Source of the DNA: an uncultured Clostridia bacterium
GTDB lineage: Bacteria > Bacillota > Clostridia > Christensenellales > UBA3700
Reading direction: 5' to 3'
Assembly (NCBI GenBank): GCA_947246685.1
Contig: CAMXSN010000002.1
Coordinates: 209,485-273,484, forward strand
DNA length: 64,000 nt
The position numbers and the translations under genes were made by a program. The notes below the pieces were generated by a model. It was not told the DNA's origin, did not search any database, and saw nothing but the letters and a program-made list of their open reading frames with translations. Positions 56,505 to 64,000 of the stretch are shown piece by piece (position 1 is the first letter of the stretch; every line of letters begins with the position of its first letter).

Positions 56505-57521
56505 ATGAGATTGATTCTCGATTGTTTTGGAGGAGATAACTGCCCCGACAGCGCGGTAGACGGCGCGTTGCTTGCGTTGGAGCAGGATAAGAACATTCAT
56601 ATCGCGCTTTGCGGAGACGAAAGCGCGATCAACGCTTGTTTGGCGGGCAAGGAATACGATAAGTCGAGAATAGAGGTGCTTGACGCGCAGGAGGTTATTA
56701 CCAACGAAGATTCTCCCGTGTTGGCTATAAGGCGCAAGAAAAATTCTTCGATGACAGTCGGATTGAGAGCTCTTGCGGAAGGCGATTACGACGCAATGGT
56801 ATCCTCGGGTAATACGGGCGCGTTGCTTGTAGGCGCTAGCATAATCGTCAAACTCATAGACGGAGTGCAGAGAGCGTCTCTTTCTCCGTTGCTGCCCACT
56901 CTTATCGACGGCAGGTCGACGTTGCTCGTCGACGGAGGCGCCAACGTGGATTGCAAAGCGGGTATGCTTAAAGAATTTGCCGTTATGGGCAGCACATTTA
57001 TGAGCAGCGTGTGCGCCGTCAGTAATCCCAGAGTTGCTCTTCTCAATAACGGCACGGAAGAAGAAAAGGGCAATGCTTTGACTAAGGAAGCGTATCAACT
57101 GCTTAAAAATACGGATATTAATTTTGTGGGGAATATAGAGGCACGCGAACTGTTTTCCGGCTTTGCCGACGTAATTGTATCCGACGGATTTGCAGGCAAC
57201 GTATCGATAAAAGCTGCAGAAGGTATGGGTAATTCCATATTTGCGTTGCTCAAAAGATATATCACCGAAGGCGGAGCGAGAGCCAAATTGGGTTACCTGC
57301 TCTTGAAACCGTCGTTGAAAAGACTCAAGAACATTATGTCGGGCGAGGCTGTCGGGGGAGGAGTTTTTCTCGGCGTGAAAAAGGTCGTCGTCAAAGCTCA
57401 CGGAGCAAGCAACGACGTCGCTTTCAAAAACGCTATTATGCGCGCAAAAGAGATGGCAGAGGCGAAATTGACAGAAAAAATAGCTGCGGCGATAGCAGAA
57501 AAAGCCGATAAGGAAAACTGA
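56505..57521 (+). CDS. plsX: Phosphate acyltransferase
   Basis: Makes acyl phosphate from acyl-ACP for phospholipid synthesis. 338 residues. Landmarks: LILDCFGGDNCP, RRKKNSSMTVGLRALAEGDYDAMVSSGNTGALL, LLVDGGANVDCK, VGNIEARELFSGFADVIVSDGFAGNV and GGVFLGVKKVVVKAHG. The ATG follows CAAGGAGAT. acpP, often found after plsX, is missing, and rnc follows after 2 bp. Confidence 0.97.
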   Translation: MRLILDCFGGDNCPDSAVDGALLALEQDKNIHIALCGDESAINACLAGKEYDKSRIEVLDAQEVITNEDSPVLAIRRKKNSSMTVGLRALAEGDYDAMVSSGNTGALLVGASIIVKLIDGVQRASLSPLLPTLIDGRSTLLVDGGANVDCKAGMLKEFAVMGSTFMSSVCAVSNPRVALLNNGTEEEKGNALTKEAYQLLKNTDINFVGNIEARELFSGFADVIVSDGFAGNVSIKAAEGMGNSIFALLKRYITEGGARAKLGYLLLKPSLKRLKNIMSGEAVGGGVFLGVKKVVVKAHGASNDVAFKNAIMRAKEMAEAKLTEKIAAAIAEKADKEN

Positions 57522-57523
57522 TC

Positions 57524-58159
57524 ATGTCTGACGCGGAAATTTTGTTGAATTATCGTTTTGCGGACAAAGAATTATTGAATAGGGCGTTTACCCATCCTTC
57601 TTATTCCAATCTTCACGGCGGCAAGAGCTATCAGCGACTTGAATTTCTCGGCGACGGAATATTGGACTTTGTCGTTGCGGACGAACTTTGCAGGAGATAT
57701 CCCGACGTCGACGAAGGAATTTTGACGAAAATGCGAGGGACGGTAGTGTCGTATAGACCGTTGGCTCAAGTCGTCAGACAAAAGCAATTTGACAAATATA
57801 TAAAAATGGGATTTGGAGAGATCACCGAAAAGGTGCGTTCCGATATATTCGAATCAATATGCGGAGCCATATATATCGACGGCGGATTTGACGCCGCAAG
57901 AAATTTTATTATACAAAATTTGAGCGAACTAATCGACGGGGCGGACGCCGAATATAAAAAACGCGATTACAAGACGGCTCTCTACGAAAAATACGTCGGA
58001 CACGAAATAAGATTTGCCGACAAAGCCGTTAACGGCAGAGGTCATATGCCGATATTCGAAGTACAATTATATATCGATGGCAGACCTGTGTCGACAGCAA
58101 AAGGCGGCAGCAAAAAAGACGCTCAGCAGAAATGCTGTCAGATTTTTTTGGAACAATAA
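57524..58159 (+). CDS. rnc: Ribonuclease III
   Basis: 211 residues. Cuts double-stranded RNA during rRNA and mRNA maturation. The RNase III signature QRLEFLGDGILDFVV and the downstream ESICGAIYIDGG (catalytic Asp/Glu) are intact. The C-terminal double-stranded RNA-binding domain (GSKKDAQQKCCQIFL) is shorter than average but recognisable. Two bases after plsX, in the usual plsX-rnc-smc-ftsY order. Confidence 0.97.
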   Translation: MSDAEILLNYRFADKELLNRAFTHPSYSNLHGGKSYQRLEFLGDGILDFVVADELCRRYPDVDEGILTKMRGTVVSYRPLAQVVRQKQFDKYIKMGFGEITEKVRSDIFESICGAIYIDGGFDAARNFIIQNLSELIDGADAEYKKRDYKTALYEKYVGHEIRFADKAVNGRGHMPIFEVQLYIDGRPVSTAKGGSKKDAQQKCCQIFLEQ

Positions 58160-58194
58160 AAAGTGCCGACGTGTAGTCGGCATTTTTATATTTT
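58160..58194. terminator. Terminator of plsX-rnc
   Basis: AAAGTGCCGAC / GTCGGCATTT with a 5-nt loop, followed by TTATATTTT. Close to the end of the convergent small gene. Confidence 0.85.
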
Positions 58195-58202
58195 AGATTG
58201 TT

Positions 58203-58415
58203 TTATTTGGATGACTTTTTGACGCTTTTCTTTGCAGCCGGTTTTTTCTCTGTTGCTTTGGTTGTCTTGACGGCTTTTACTGCTTTATCGCAAGGATTCT
58301 CCGCAGTTTTGTCGCAGTTTGAGCAGTAGTCGTATGTTCCGCAAGTGTCATAACCTGCTTTTTCGCTGTCAAGCCATTTCTTTTCGTCTAGTTCCTGTTG
58401 TTTTTTTGTGAGCAT
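58203..58415 (-). CDS. Small Cys-rich protein with Lys/Ala-rich tail
   Basis: 70 residues with a well-placed CGGAGGT ribosome binding site and a TTGACA-17-TAAACT promoter, so it is a real gene. The N-terminal half is acidic with cysteines in YDTCGTYDYCSNCDK and NPCDK; two CxxC-like spacings could bind zinc or form disulfides. The C-terminal half (VKTTKATEKKPAAKKSVKKSSK) is like the tail of histone H1 or bacterial Hc1-type proteins and should bind nucleic acid or another polyanion. No homologous family is recognised. It is inserted between rnc and smc on the opposite strand. Confidence 0.8.
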   Translation of the reverse strand: MLTKKQQELDEKKWLDSEKAGYDTCGTYDYCSNCDKTAENPCDKAVKAVKTTKATEKKPAAKKSVKKSSK

Positions 58416-58447
58416 TGTTGATATTACCTCCGAATATATTCAGTGAC

Positions 58448-58476
58448 AGTTTAGTCTTATTATCGGCGAATGTCAA
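58448..58476 (-). promoter_or_regulatory. Promoter of the small Cys/Lys-rich gene
   Basis: On the minus strand: TTGACA, 17-bp spacer, TAAACT. Confidence 0.7.
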
Positions 58477-58581
58477 TTGATTTGACCTTTTTGCCGAGTT
58501 TTTATTATTTCAGGCAATTCCGAGTTTTATAGAAAATTCGTATGCGCAGGCTGATAAAATATTATAATAATTAATTTAATG

Positions 58582-58611
58582 TTGCAAAAGTATGACGGCG
58601 TATGCTATAAT
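58582..58611 (+). promoter_or_regulatory. Promoter of smc-ftsY
   Basis: TTGCAA, 18-bp spacer, TATAAT with an extended -10 (TGCTATAAT). Confidence 0.75.
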
Positions 58612-58656
58612 TTATCAGTAAAAATATTGTCTTTTGGCAAATTGCAGAGAGGAAAT

Positions 58657-61600
58657 ATGAAATTCAAGAGAATGGAGGCATTCGGTTTTAAGTCGTTTGC
58701 CGATAAAATCGACGTGCCGCTCAACGAGGGCATAACGGCTATTGTAGGTCCTAACGGTTGCGGAAAAAGCAACGTTTCCGACGCTATAAGATGGGTTCTC
58801 GGAGAACAGAGCGCCAAGAATCTGCGCGGTAAGAGTATGCAGGACGTCATTTTCAACGGCACCGCGATAAGAAAGCCGCTGTCGTTTTGCGAGGTTTCGC
58901 TTACGTTTGACAATACGACCAGAATATTCGATATCGATCTTGACGAAGTAGTGCTGACGAGAAAACTTTACCGTTCGGGCGAGAGCAACTATCTAATCAA
59001 CAATACTCCCAGCAGACTTAAGGATATACAGTCGCTGATAAGAGACACAGGTCTTGGAAGAGACGGTTACAGTATCGTCGGACAGGGCAGAATAGACGAA
59101 ATCATCAACGCAAAACCCGAGAACAGGAGAAATATTTTCGAGGATGCGGCAGGTATACTTACCTATAAGAAAAACAAGATAGAAGCAGAACGCAGACTTG
59201 CAAATACCGAGGACAACGTAGATAAGATCCGTATAGCTCGAGACAGTCTCGAAGGGCAGAGAAACCTGCTCGAAAAGCAAAGCAGAGACGCGTATAAATA
59301 TCTTGAAATAAGAGATAGGCTGAGAGTGCTCGAAGCCAACGAGTATATTTTTCAATTTGAAAATCATGAAAGCGTAAAAGTAAAGATTCAGACGAGACTG
59401 GACGGCTTCTGTCAGGAAGACGAGCTGAGGACAAAAGAAAGCGAGGATTGCAATAAAGAGTACGAAGAAAAGCAGATAGAACTGCACAATATCGACAACC
59501 ATATAACTAAACTCAGAGATAAGCGTACCGACATCGCTGTCAAAGCCGAGAACATCAAAGGCCAGGGATTGACGCTAAAAGAGAGAATAACCAACTTGCA
59601 GACACAGAAACAGGACTGCCTGCAAAGGCTTACCCAGAGCGAAAAATTGCTCGAGGAAAAAACCGCGGAACTCAAGACGGCTCAGGAACATTACAATATG
59701 ACTCTCGAAGACAAGAAAGTTGCCGACAGAAAATATGCCGAATGCAACAACGATTATATTGCGCTTGTCAATGAGATAATGGACCGCGATCAAAAAATAA
59801 AAAACGCCAATCAGGAACTTATCAACGCCGTTCAGCAAGAAGGCGAAAATAAGGTGGACATAGGCAAACTTACCACGCAGCGCGATTTCATTTTGACGCG
59901 TATTGCCGAGTTGAACGAAGAAATAAGGACGCTTGACGAGGCGATAAAGACGTACGAGGACGTCAAGAGAGAGCATGAGAAAGCGCTGTTAAACAAGAAA
60001 AACGATCTCAACAGACTAGCTATCAGCCGAAACGAAGTCGTCACAGAAATCCGCAATTTGAGAGAAAGTCAAGACAGAGACAGAAGTAAATTCAACGAGT
60101 TGAGCGCGGATATATCCATCTGCAAACAGAGGATAGAAACTTTTACGAATATCAGAAAAGACTACGCCAATTTCAACGGGGCGGTCAAGATGCTGATGGA
60201 CGACTGCGACAGAAATCCGCAGTTGGCAAAACGTGTGTTGGGAGTCGTGTCCGATTTACTCACCGTGCCCAAAGAATACGAGACTGCCATAGAGATGGCT
60301 ATGGGCGGCGCGTTGCAGAATATCGTCGTTGAGGACGAGGAAGATGCAAAATACGTCATAGCTTATCTCAAAGAAAGACAGTACGGCAGATTGACGTTTT
60401 TGCCGTTGAGCAGTTATAAAGCCAAAGAATTGGAGAGAGAATTCAGCGGTATTTTGAGAGAAAAAGGCTGTTTGGGCGTCGCAAGCCAACTGATAAAATA
60501 CGACGCCAAATATTACAAGATATTCTCGGGATTGCTGGGAAAAACCATAGTCGCCGACAATCTCGACAACGCTACCGCTATGGCGAGGAAATACAGATAC
60601 GCGATAAGGATTGTCACGTTGCAAGGAGATATACTCAGCACAACGGGCTCAATTACCGGCGGTTCCAAGAAGACGTCGTCGTCAAGAGTGCTTTCGTACG
60701 AAAGACTGATACAGGAACACGAAGAGAAATTGAAGAGCATACTCGTCGACAAGCAGAAGCTGCAGAGAAAACTCGAGTCTGCCGAGGAAGACCTTGCAGA
60801 CTATGAAGAGCAGTTGGAAGGATACAATGAGGATATCAAGAATGCTCAGGTTTTGGTTGCTACCGAGAACGGAAGGTTAGAAAAAGTCGTGGCAAATATA
60901 GAAGAAAATCTAAAAGCCATGACGGACAGACAAAACAATAAGAGCGACTACGAGACGCAGTTGGACGCAATCGAAAACGCGCTGGGTATACTCGGCGAAA
61001 AGGGAAAAGACGTCAATGCTCTCAAAGAAAGCGTCGACAGCCTTGCTGTCAAGACCAAAGAGGAGTACGATCAGAAATCTCAGCTCAAGGACAAACTCGG
61101 CGAACAGCTTGCCAATTTGAGAGTCGAGTGCGGCACTCTGTCTGCGAACATGGACAATTATCAAGAGAATATCGACAGATTAAAAGGTGAAATCGATACT
61201 CTCAACGAAGAGCATACTTCTCAACGGGACAACCTTCACAACTTGCAGGATATAATCCACACGTTGACCAACGATAGAAACGTTGAACTTCCAGAGAAGT
61301 ATCAAAAACAGCTTGAAGAGATAAACAGGCAGATTACCGAAGCCGACGAATATAAGGTCAAACTCAAAGAAACTATCGACGCGCTTATACGCAAAAAAGA
61401 CGAGATCACAAAGTCTTTGATGTATATAAACGAGAATAAGATAAAATGTCAGAGCGAACTCGAAAAGATTGAAGAAAATATGCTCGCTTTGGAGAATAAG
61501 ATTAAAGAAGAATACAACCTCGATTATGAAAGCGCGTTGCCGCTGAGAATGGAAGAATTCGATTACCAGACTTGCAAGCAGGAGATAAGAAAACTTCAAA

Positions 61601-62244
61601 AAGAGCAGAAAGACATGGGCAACGTCAACGTCTATGCTATCGAAAACTTTAAGCAAGTCGACGGCGAATACCAGACTTACGTCACACAGATCGACGATTT
61701 GCAGAAGACGTCGGACGATCTCAAAAAATTGATTGCCGATTTGTCCAAGCAGATGCTAGATCAATTTACGAGAGAATTCGAGAAGATAAACAAGAATTTC
61801 GAGATTATATTCAAAGAGTTGTTCGGCGGAGGCACGGGAAAACTCGTCGTATTGCCGCCCGAAGAAGATCAGTCCGAACTCGACGCAGGTATCGAAATAA
61901 TGGCGGAGCCGCCCGGTAAAAAACTGCAATCCATCACGCTGATGAGCGGCGGCGAGAAAGCATTGACCGCGATTGCAATATTGTTTGCGATACTGAGGCT
62001 CAAGGCTATGCCGTTCTGCGTACTCGACGAAATCGAAGCCGCTTTGGACGACGCCAACGTAGGACTTTTTGCGCAGTATCTCAAGAGATTCAGCGACGAA
62101 ACGCAATTTATCGTCATCACTCACCGTAAGCCCACGATGGAACTTGCCGACAGACTCTACGGCGTTACCATGCAGGAAAAGGGCGTATCGAAAGTCGTTG
62201 CCGTCAACTTGGCAGACGCGGTTAAGCATTCCAAGAACGACTAA
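58657..62244 (+). CDS. smc: Chromosome segregation protein SMC
   Basis: 1195 residues from the ATG at 58657 (MKFKRMEAFGFKSFADK) behind AGAGAGGAAA; the ORF-track start at 58579 lies in the promoter. The head has Walker A GPNGCGKSN, two long coiled coils flank the hinge (about residues 510-670, with GVVSDLLTVPKEYE and TLQGDILSTTGSITGGSKK), and the C-terminal head has the signature LMSGGEKALTAIA and Walker B FCVLDEIEAALDDANV. It compacts and segregates the chromosome with ScpA/ScpB. Followed by ftsY after 17 bp. Confidence 0.98.
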   Translation: MKFKRMEAFGFKSFADKIDVPLNEGITAIVGPNGCGKSNVSDAIRWVLGEQSAKNLRGKSMQDVIFNGTAIRKPLSFCEVSLTFDNTTRIFDIDLDEVVLTRKLYRSGESNYLINNTPSRLKDIQSLIRDTGLGRDGYSIVGQGRIDEIINAKPENRRNIFEDAAGILTYKKNKIEAERRLANTEDNVDKIRIARDSLEGQRNLLEKQSRDAYKYLEIRDRLRVLEANEYIFQFENHESVKVKIQTRLDGFCQEDELRTKESEDCNKEYEEKQIELHNIDNHITKLRDKRTDIAVKAENIKGQGLTLKERITNLQTQKQDCLQRLTQSEKLLEEKTAELKTAQEHYNMTLEDKKVADRKYAECNNDYIALVNEIMDRDQKIKNANQELINAVQQEGENKVDIGKLTTQRDFILTRIAELNEEIRTLDEAIKTYEDVKREHEKALLNKKNDLNRLAISRNEVVTEIRNLRESQDRDRSKFNELSADISICKQRIETFTNIRKDYANFNGAVKMLMDDCDRNPQLAKRVLGVVSDLLTVPKEYETAIEMAMGGALQNIVVEDEEDAKYVIAYLKERQYGRLTFLPLSSYKAKELEREFSGILREKGCLGVASQLIKYDAKYYKIFSGLLGKTIVADNLDNATAMARKYRYAIRIVTLQGDILSTTGSITGGSKKTSSSRVLSYERLIQEHEEKLKSILVDKQKLQRKLESAEEDLADYEEQLEGYNEDIKNAQVLVATENGRLEKVVANIEENLKAMTDRQNNKSDYETQLDAIENALGILGEKGKDVNALKESVDSLAVKTKEEYDQKSQLKDKLGEQLANLRVECGTLSANMDNYQENIDRLKGEIDTLNEEHTSQRDNLHNLQDIIHTLTNDRNVELPEKYQKQLEEINRQITEADEYKVKLKETIDALIRKKDEITKSLMYINENKIKCQSELEKIEENMLALENKIKEEYNLDYESALPLRMEEFDYQTCKQEIRKLQKEQKDMGNVNVYAIENFKQVDGEYQTYVTQIDDLQKTSDDLKKLIADLSKQMLDQFTREFEKINKNFEIIFKELFGGGTGKLVVLPPEEDQSELDAGIEIMAEPPGKKLQSITLMSGGEKALTAIAILFAILRLKAMPFCVLDEIEAALDDANVGLFAQYLKRFSDETQFIVITHRKPTMELADRLYGVTMQEKGVSKVVAVNLADAVKHSKND

Positions 62245-62261
62245 AATTAAAAGGAGTTATT

Positions 62262-63155
62262 ATGGGATTTTTTGAAAAACTTATCAAAGGATTGAAAAGA
62301 ACAAAAGAGGCTTTCTCAAAGAAGATTTATCAGCTCTTTGCAGGCAGAGAACTCAACGACGAATTCTACGAGGAATTGGAAAATACGCTTATCACTTCGG
62401 ATCTCGGAGTGGAGGCGACGGAGCAGATAATCAACGAATTCAAAGACGAGTGCTTCAAGAGAAAAATCAAGAAGACCGACGACGCTAAAGATCTGCTCAA
62501 AAATATTATGATCGACGCGATAAATTACGATATCGCGGAATACGAGTATCCGTTGGTGATACTTGTCGCGGGCGTCAACGGAGTGGGCAAGACTACTGCG
62601 CTCGGCAAACTTGCAAAATATTTTCGCGGCAAAGGAAAAAGCGTTGTGTTAGCCGCGGCGGACACGTTTAGGGCGGCTGCCAGCGAGCAACTCGAAGTGT
62701 GGGCGGACAGAGCCAAGGTACGCATAATAAGACACGAAGAGGGAAGCGATCCCGCGGCTGTGGTTTACGACGCTATCAAGTCCGCAAAAGCAAAGGGGAC
62801 GGACGTTGTGCTGATTGACACGGCGGGAAGGTTGCAAAACAAGAAAAATCTGATGAACGAACTCGGCAAGATTAACAAGGTTGTCGAAAGGGAATATCCG
62901 GAGGCGGATTATCGCACTTATATTGTTATCGACGCTACCACGGGACAGAACGCGCTGTCGCAGGTCGAGGCGTTTGACGAAATAATAGATATGGACGGCA
63001 TTATCCTCAATAAGCTTGACGGTACGGCAAAAGGCGGTGTGGTGTTTGCGATATCGGTAGAGAAAGAATTGCCCGTTTGTTTTATAGGCGTCGGCGAGGG
63101 AATAGACGACTTGCTGGAATTCGACGCATCGTTTTTTATCAACGAACTGTTTTGA
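62262..63155 (+). CDS. ftsY: Signal recognition particle receptor FtsY
   Basis: 297 residues. The SRP receptor GTPase that docks ribosomes at the membrane translocon. A short basic N-terminal helix (MGFFEKLIKGLKRTKEAF) precedes the NG domain: GVNGVGKTTALGKLA, DTFRAAASEQLEVW, DTAGRLQNKKNLMNEL, NKLDGTAKGG and GVGEGIDDL. There is no long acidic A domain, as usual in Gram-positives. Behind AAAAGGAG, 17 bp after smc, and followed by a terminator. The usual next genes ylxM and ffh are not present here. Confidence 0.98.
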   Translation: MGFFEKLIKGLKRTKEAFSKKIYQLFAGRELNDEFYEELENTLITSDLGVEATEQIINEFKDECFKRKIKKTDDAKDLLKNIMIDAINYDIAEYEYPLVILVAGVNGVGKTTALGKLAKYFRGKGKSVVLAAADTFRAAASEQLEVWADRAKVRIIRHEEGSDPAAVVYDAIKSAKAKGTDVVLIDTAGRLQNKKNLMNELGKINKVVEREYPEADYRTYIVIDATTGQNALSQVEAFDEIIDMDGIILNKLDGTAKGGVVFAISVEKELPVCFIGVGEGIDDLLEFDASFFINELF

Positions 63156-63158
63156 CAA

Positions 63159-63197
63159 AATCCGTATTCGATATCTTCGAATACGGATTATTTTAAT
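63159..63197 (+). terminator. Terminator of smc-ftsY
   Basis: AATCCGTATTCGA / TCGAATACGGATT followed by ATTTTAATT. Confidence 0.9.
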
Positions 63198-63242
63198 TGC
63201 GATTCTATATTCGCAACGGTATTTTATTAACTAGGATGTTTT

Positions 63243-64000
63243 ATGAAAAGCAAGACAAAATATATTCTTAATTCCGAGCAGATAGGTTTAATATTTAAGA
63301 AAGCGGGATTGGGCGACATCAGCGGATTCGAGCCGTTGGGAGCGGGGGAGTTCAACGCCGTGTACTGCGTGATAGCGAGCGGAAAAGAGTACGTGCTTAA
63401 AATCGCTCCTCGCGCCGATTGCAAAGTGCTTACTTACGAAAATCGAATGCTTGCCGGAGAAATTAAATGGTATGAGCGAATAGGTAGGAATACTTCGATA
63501 AGAATACCGGAAATTTATTATAGCGACTTTTCGAGAAATATCGTAAAATCCGATTATTTTATTATGGAGAAACTTGACGGAATGCAACTGGATAAGTTTT
63601 GCGCTACACATAAAGATATTGCGGATTCGACGTGCAAGCTTGCCGCCGCAGCGGCGCAGATACACCGTATAAAAAACGATAAATACGGGTATGAACAAAA
63701 CGTACTGTTCGACAACTGGTATACGGCGGTCAAGTCGATGACACAAAATCTAATTGACGATGCGCAAGCCGTCGGGCGCAAATCAAAGCGCGGCAGAAAA
63801 CTGTTGGAGTATATAGAGAGATACAAAGACGTTTTGGCAAAAGCCGATTGCGCGATGGTCAATTTCGATCTGTGGGCGCCTAACGTAATTTGTCAAACGG
63901 ACGCGGCAGGTTCGGTGTCGTATGCGTGGATAGATCCGGAGAGAACTTTTTGGGGAGACAGAATAGCCGACTTCGTAGCTTTGGAGTTTGGCAAGCCGTT
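63243..64000 (+). CDS. Aminoglycoside phosphotransferase-like kinase (3' end outside window)
   Basis: Not in the ORF track because it runs off the window; 252 codons are visible from the ATG at 63243. It has the APH/choline-kinase-like fold: a glycine loop FEPLGAGEFNAVYCV, the ATP-binding Lys in YVLKIAP, the hinge FIMEKLDG, the Brenner-type motif NFDLWAPNVI (usually HGDLxxxN, here the His is Asn) and the metal Asp in AWIDPERTFWGD. These proteins phosphorylate small molecules and often have nothing to do with antibiotics. Substrate unknown. The weakened catalytic loop is worth noting. Confidence 0.85.
   Translation, partial: MKSKTKYILNSEQIGLIFKKAGLGDISGFEPLGAGEFNAVYCVIASGKEYVLKIAPRADCKVLTYENRMLAGEIKWYERIGRNTSIRIPEIYYSDFSRNIVKSDYFIMEKLDGMQLDKFCATHKDIADSTCKLAAAAAQIHRIKNDKYGYEQNVLFDNWYTAVKSMTQNLIDDAQAVGRKSKRGRKLLEYIERYKDVLAKADCAMVNFDLWAPNVICQTDAAGSVSYAWIDPERTFWGDRIADFVALEFGKP

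Overview
The window reads as a chromosomal stretch of an anaerobic, low-to-moderate GC member of the Bacillota, most likely an uncultured gut-type Clostridia. Evidence: a ylbH/I/J/M-pta-ackA-rpmF-plsX-rnc-smc-ftsY neighbourhood, a Spo0A-type DNA-binding domain, YlbJ, many secreted lipoproteins, GPH-family sugar carriers with a GH2 beta-galactosidase, acetate-forming pta-ackA, and near-consensus sigma-A promoters with AGGAGG ribosome binding sites. No species can be named from the sequence alone.

Layout. 1-3.5 kb: two paralogous GPH sugar carriers (the first cut by the window edge) flanking a lipoprotein. 3.7-4.5 kb: a small serine recombinase whose promoter lies between two inverted 26-bp sites that look like invertase crossover sites. 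4.9-9.1 kb: a copper ATPase fused to a CopZ-like domain, DAHP synthase and a flavin reductase-like protein. 9.2-15.4 kb: an acetyltransferase-only GlmU, GlmM, a 964-aa lipoprotein and a lipase-like lipoprotein. 15.6-24.7 kb: a complete argGHCJBDF operon behind four ARG boxes, running into a GNAT gene and HU. 24.8-31 kb: small redox/membrane proteins, beta-galactosidase, a PC4/YdbC-like protein and a cation/proton antiporter.

31-34.5 kb is the most unusual part: a GHKL sensor kinase, a 15-residue tryptophan-rich peptide ORF with a near-perfect ribosome binding site, a response regulator with a Spo0A-like output domain, and in front of the regulator four CAACA repeats at exact 10-bp spacing overlapping its -35 box. 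This looks like a self-contained peptide/two-component cassette. 34.6-38 kb: a transglutaminase lipoprotein and an AlkD-like protein. 38.1-39.0 kb: nine tRNA genes. 39.2-42.2 kb: an AT-rich accessory patch with a nuclease-helicase-like protein beside the tRNA array and a small membrane protein whose promoter spacer is a TA repeat.

42.4-64 kb is housekeeping: TypA, a YfcE-type phosphodiesterase, RdgB, a DUF2156 protein, a YbhJ-type aconitase-family hydratase coupled to 5-formyl-THF cyclo-ligase, an RsmD-CoaD fusion, YlbJ, TmcAL, Pta, AckA, L32, PlsX, RNase III, a Cys/Lys-rich small protein, SMC, FtsY and a truncated APH-like kinase. Two codon-usage classes are visible: many core genes never use TTA/CTA/TCA over hundreds of codons (which creates long in-register antisense ORFs), while the genes at 31-34.5 and 39-42 kb use them freely.
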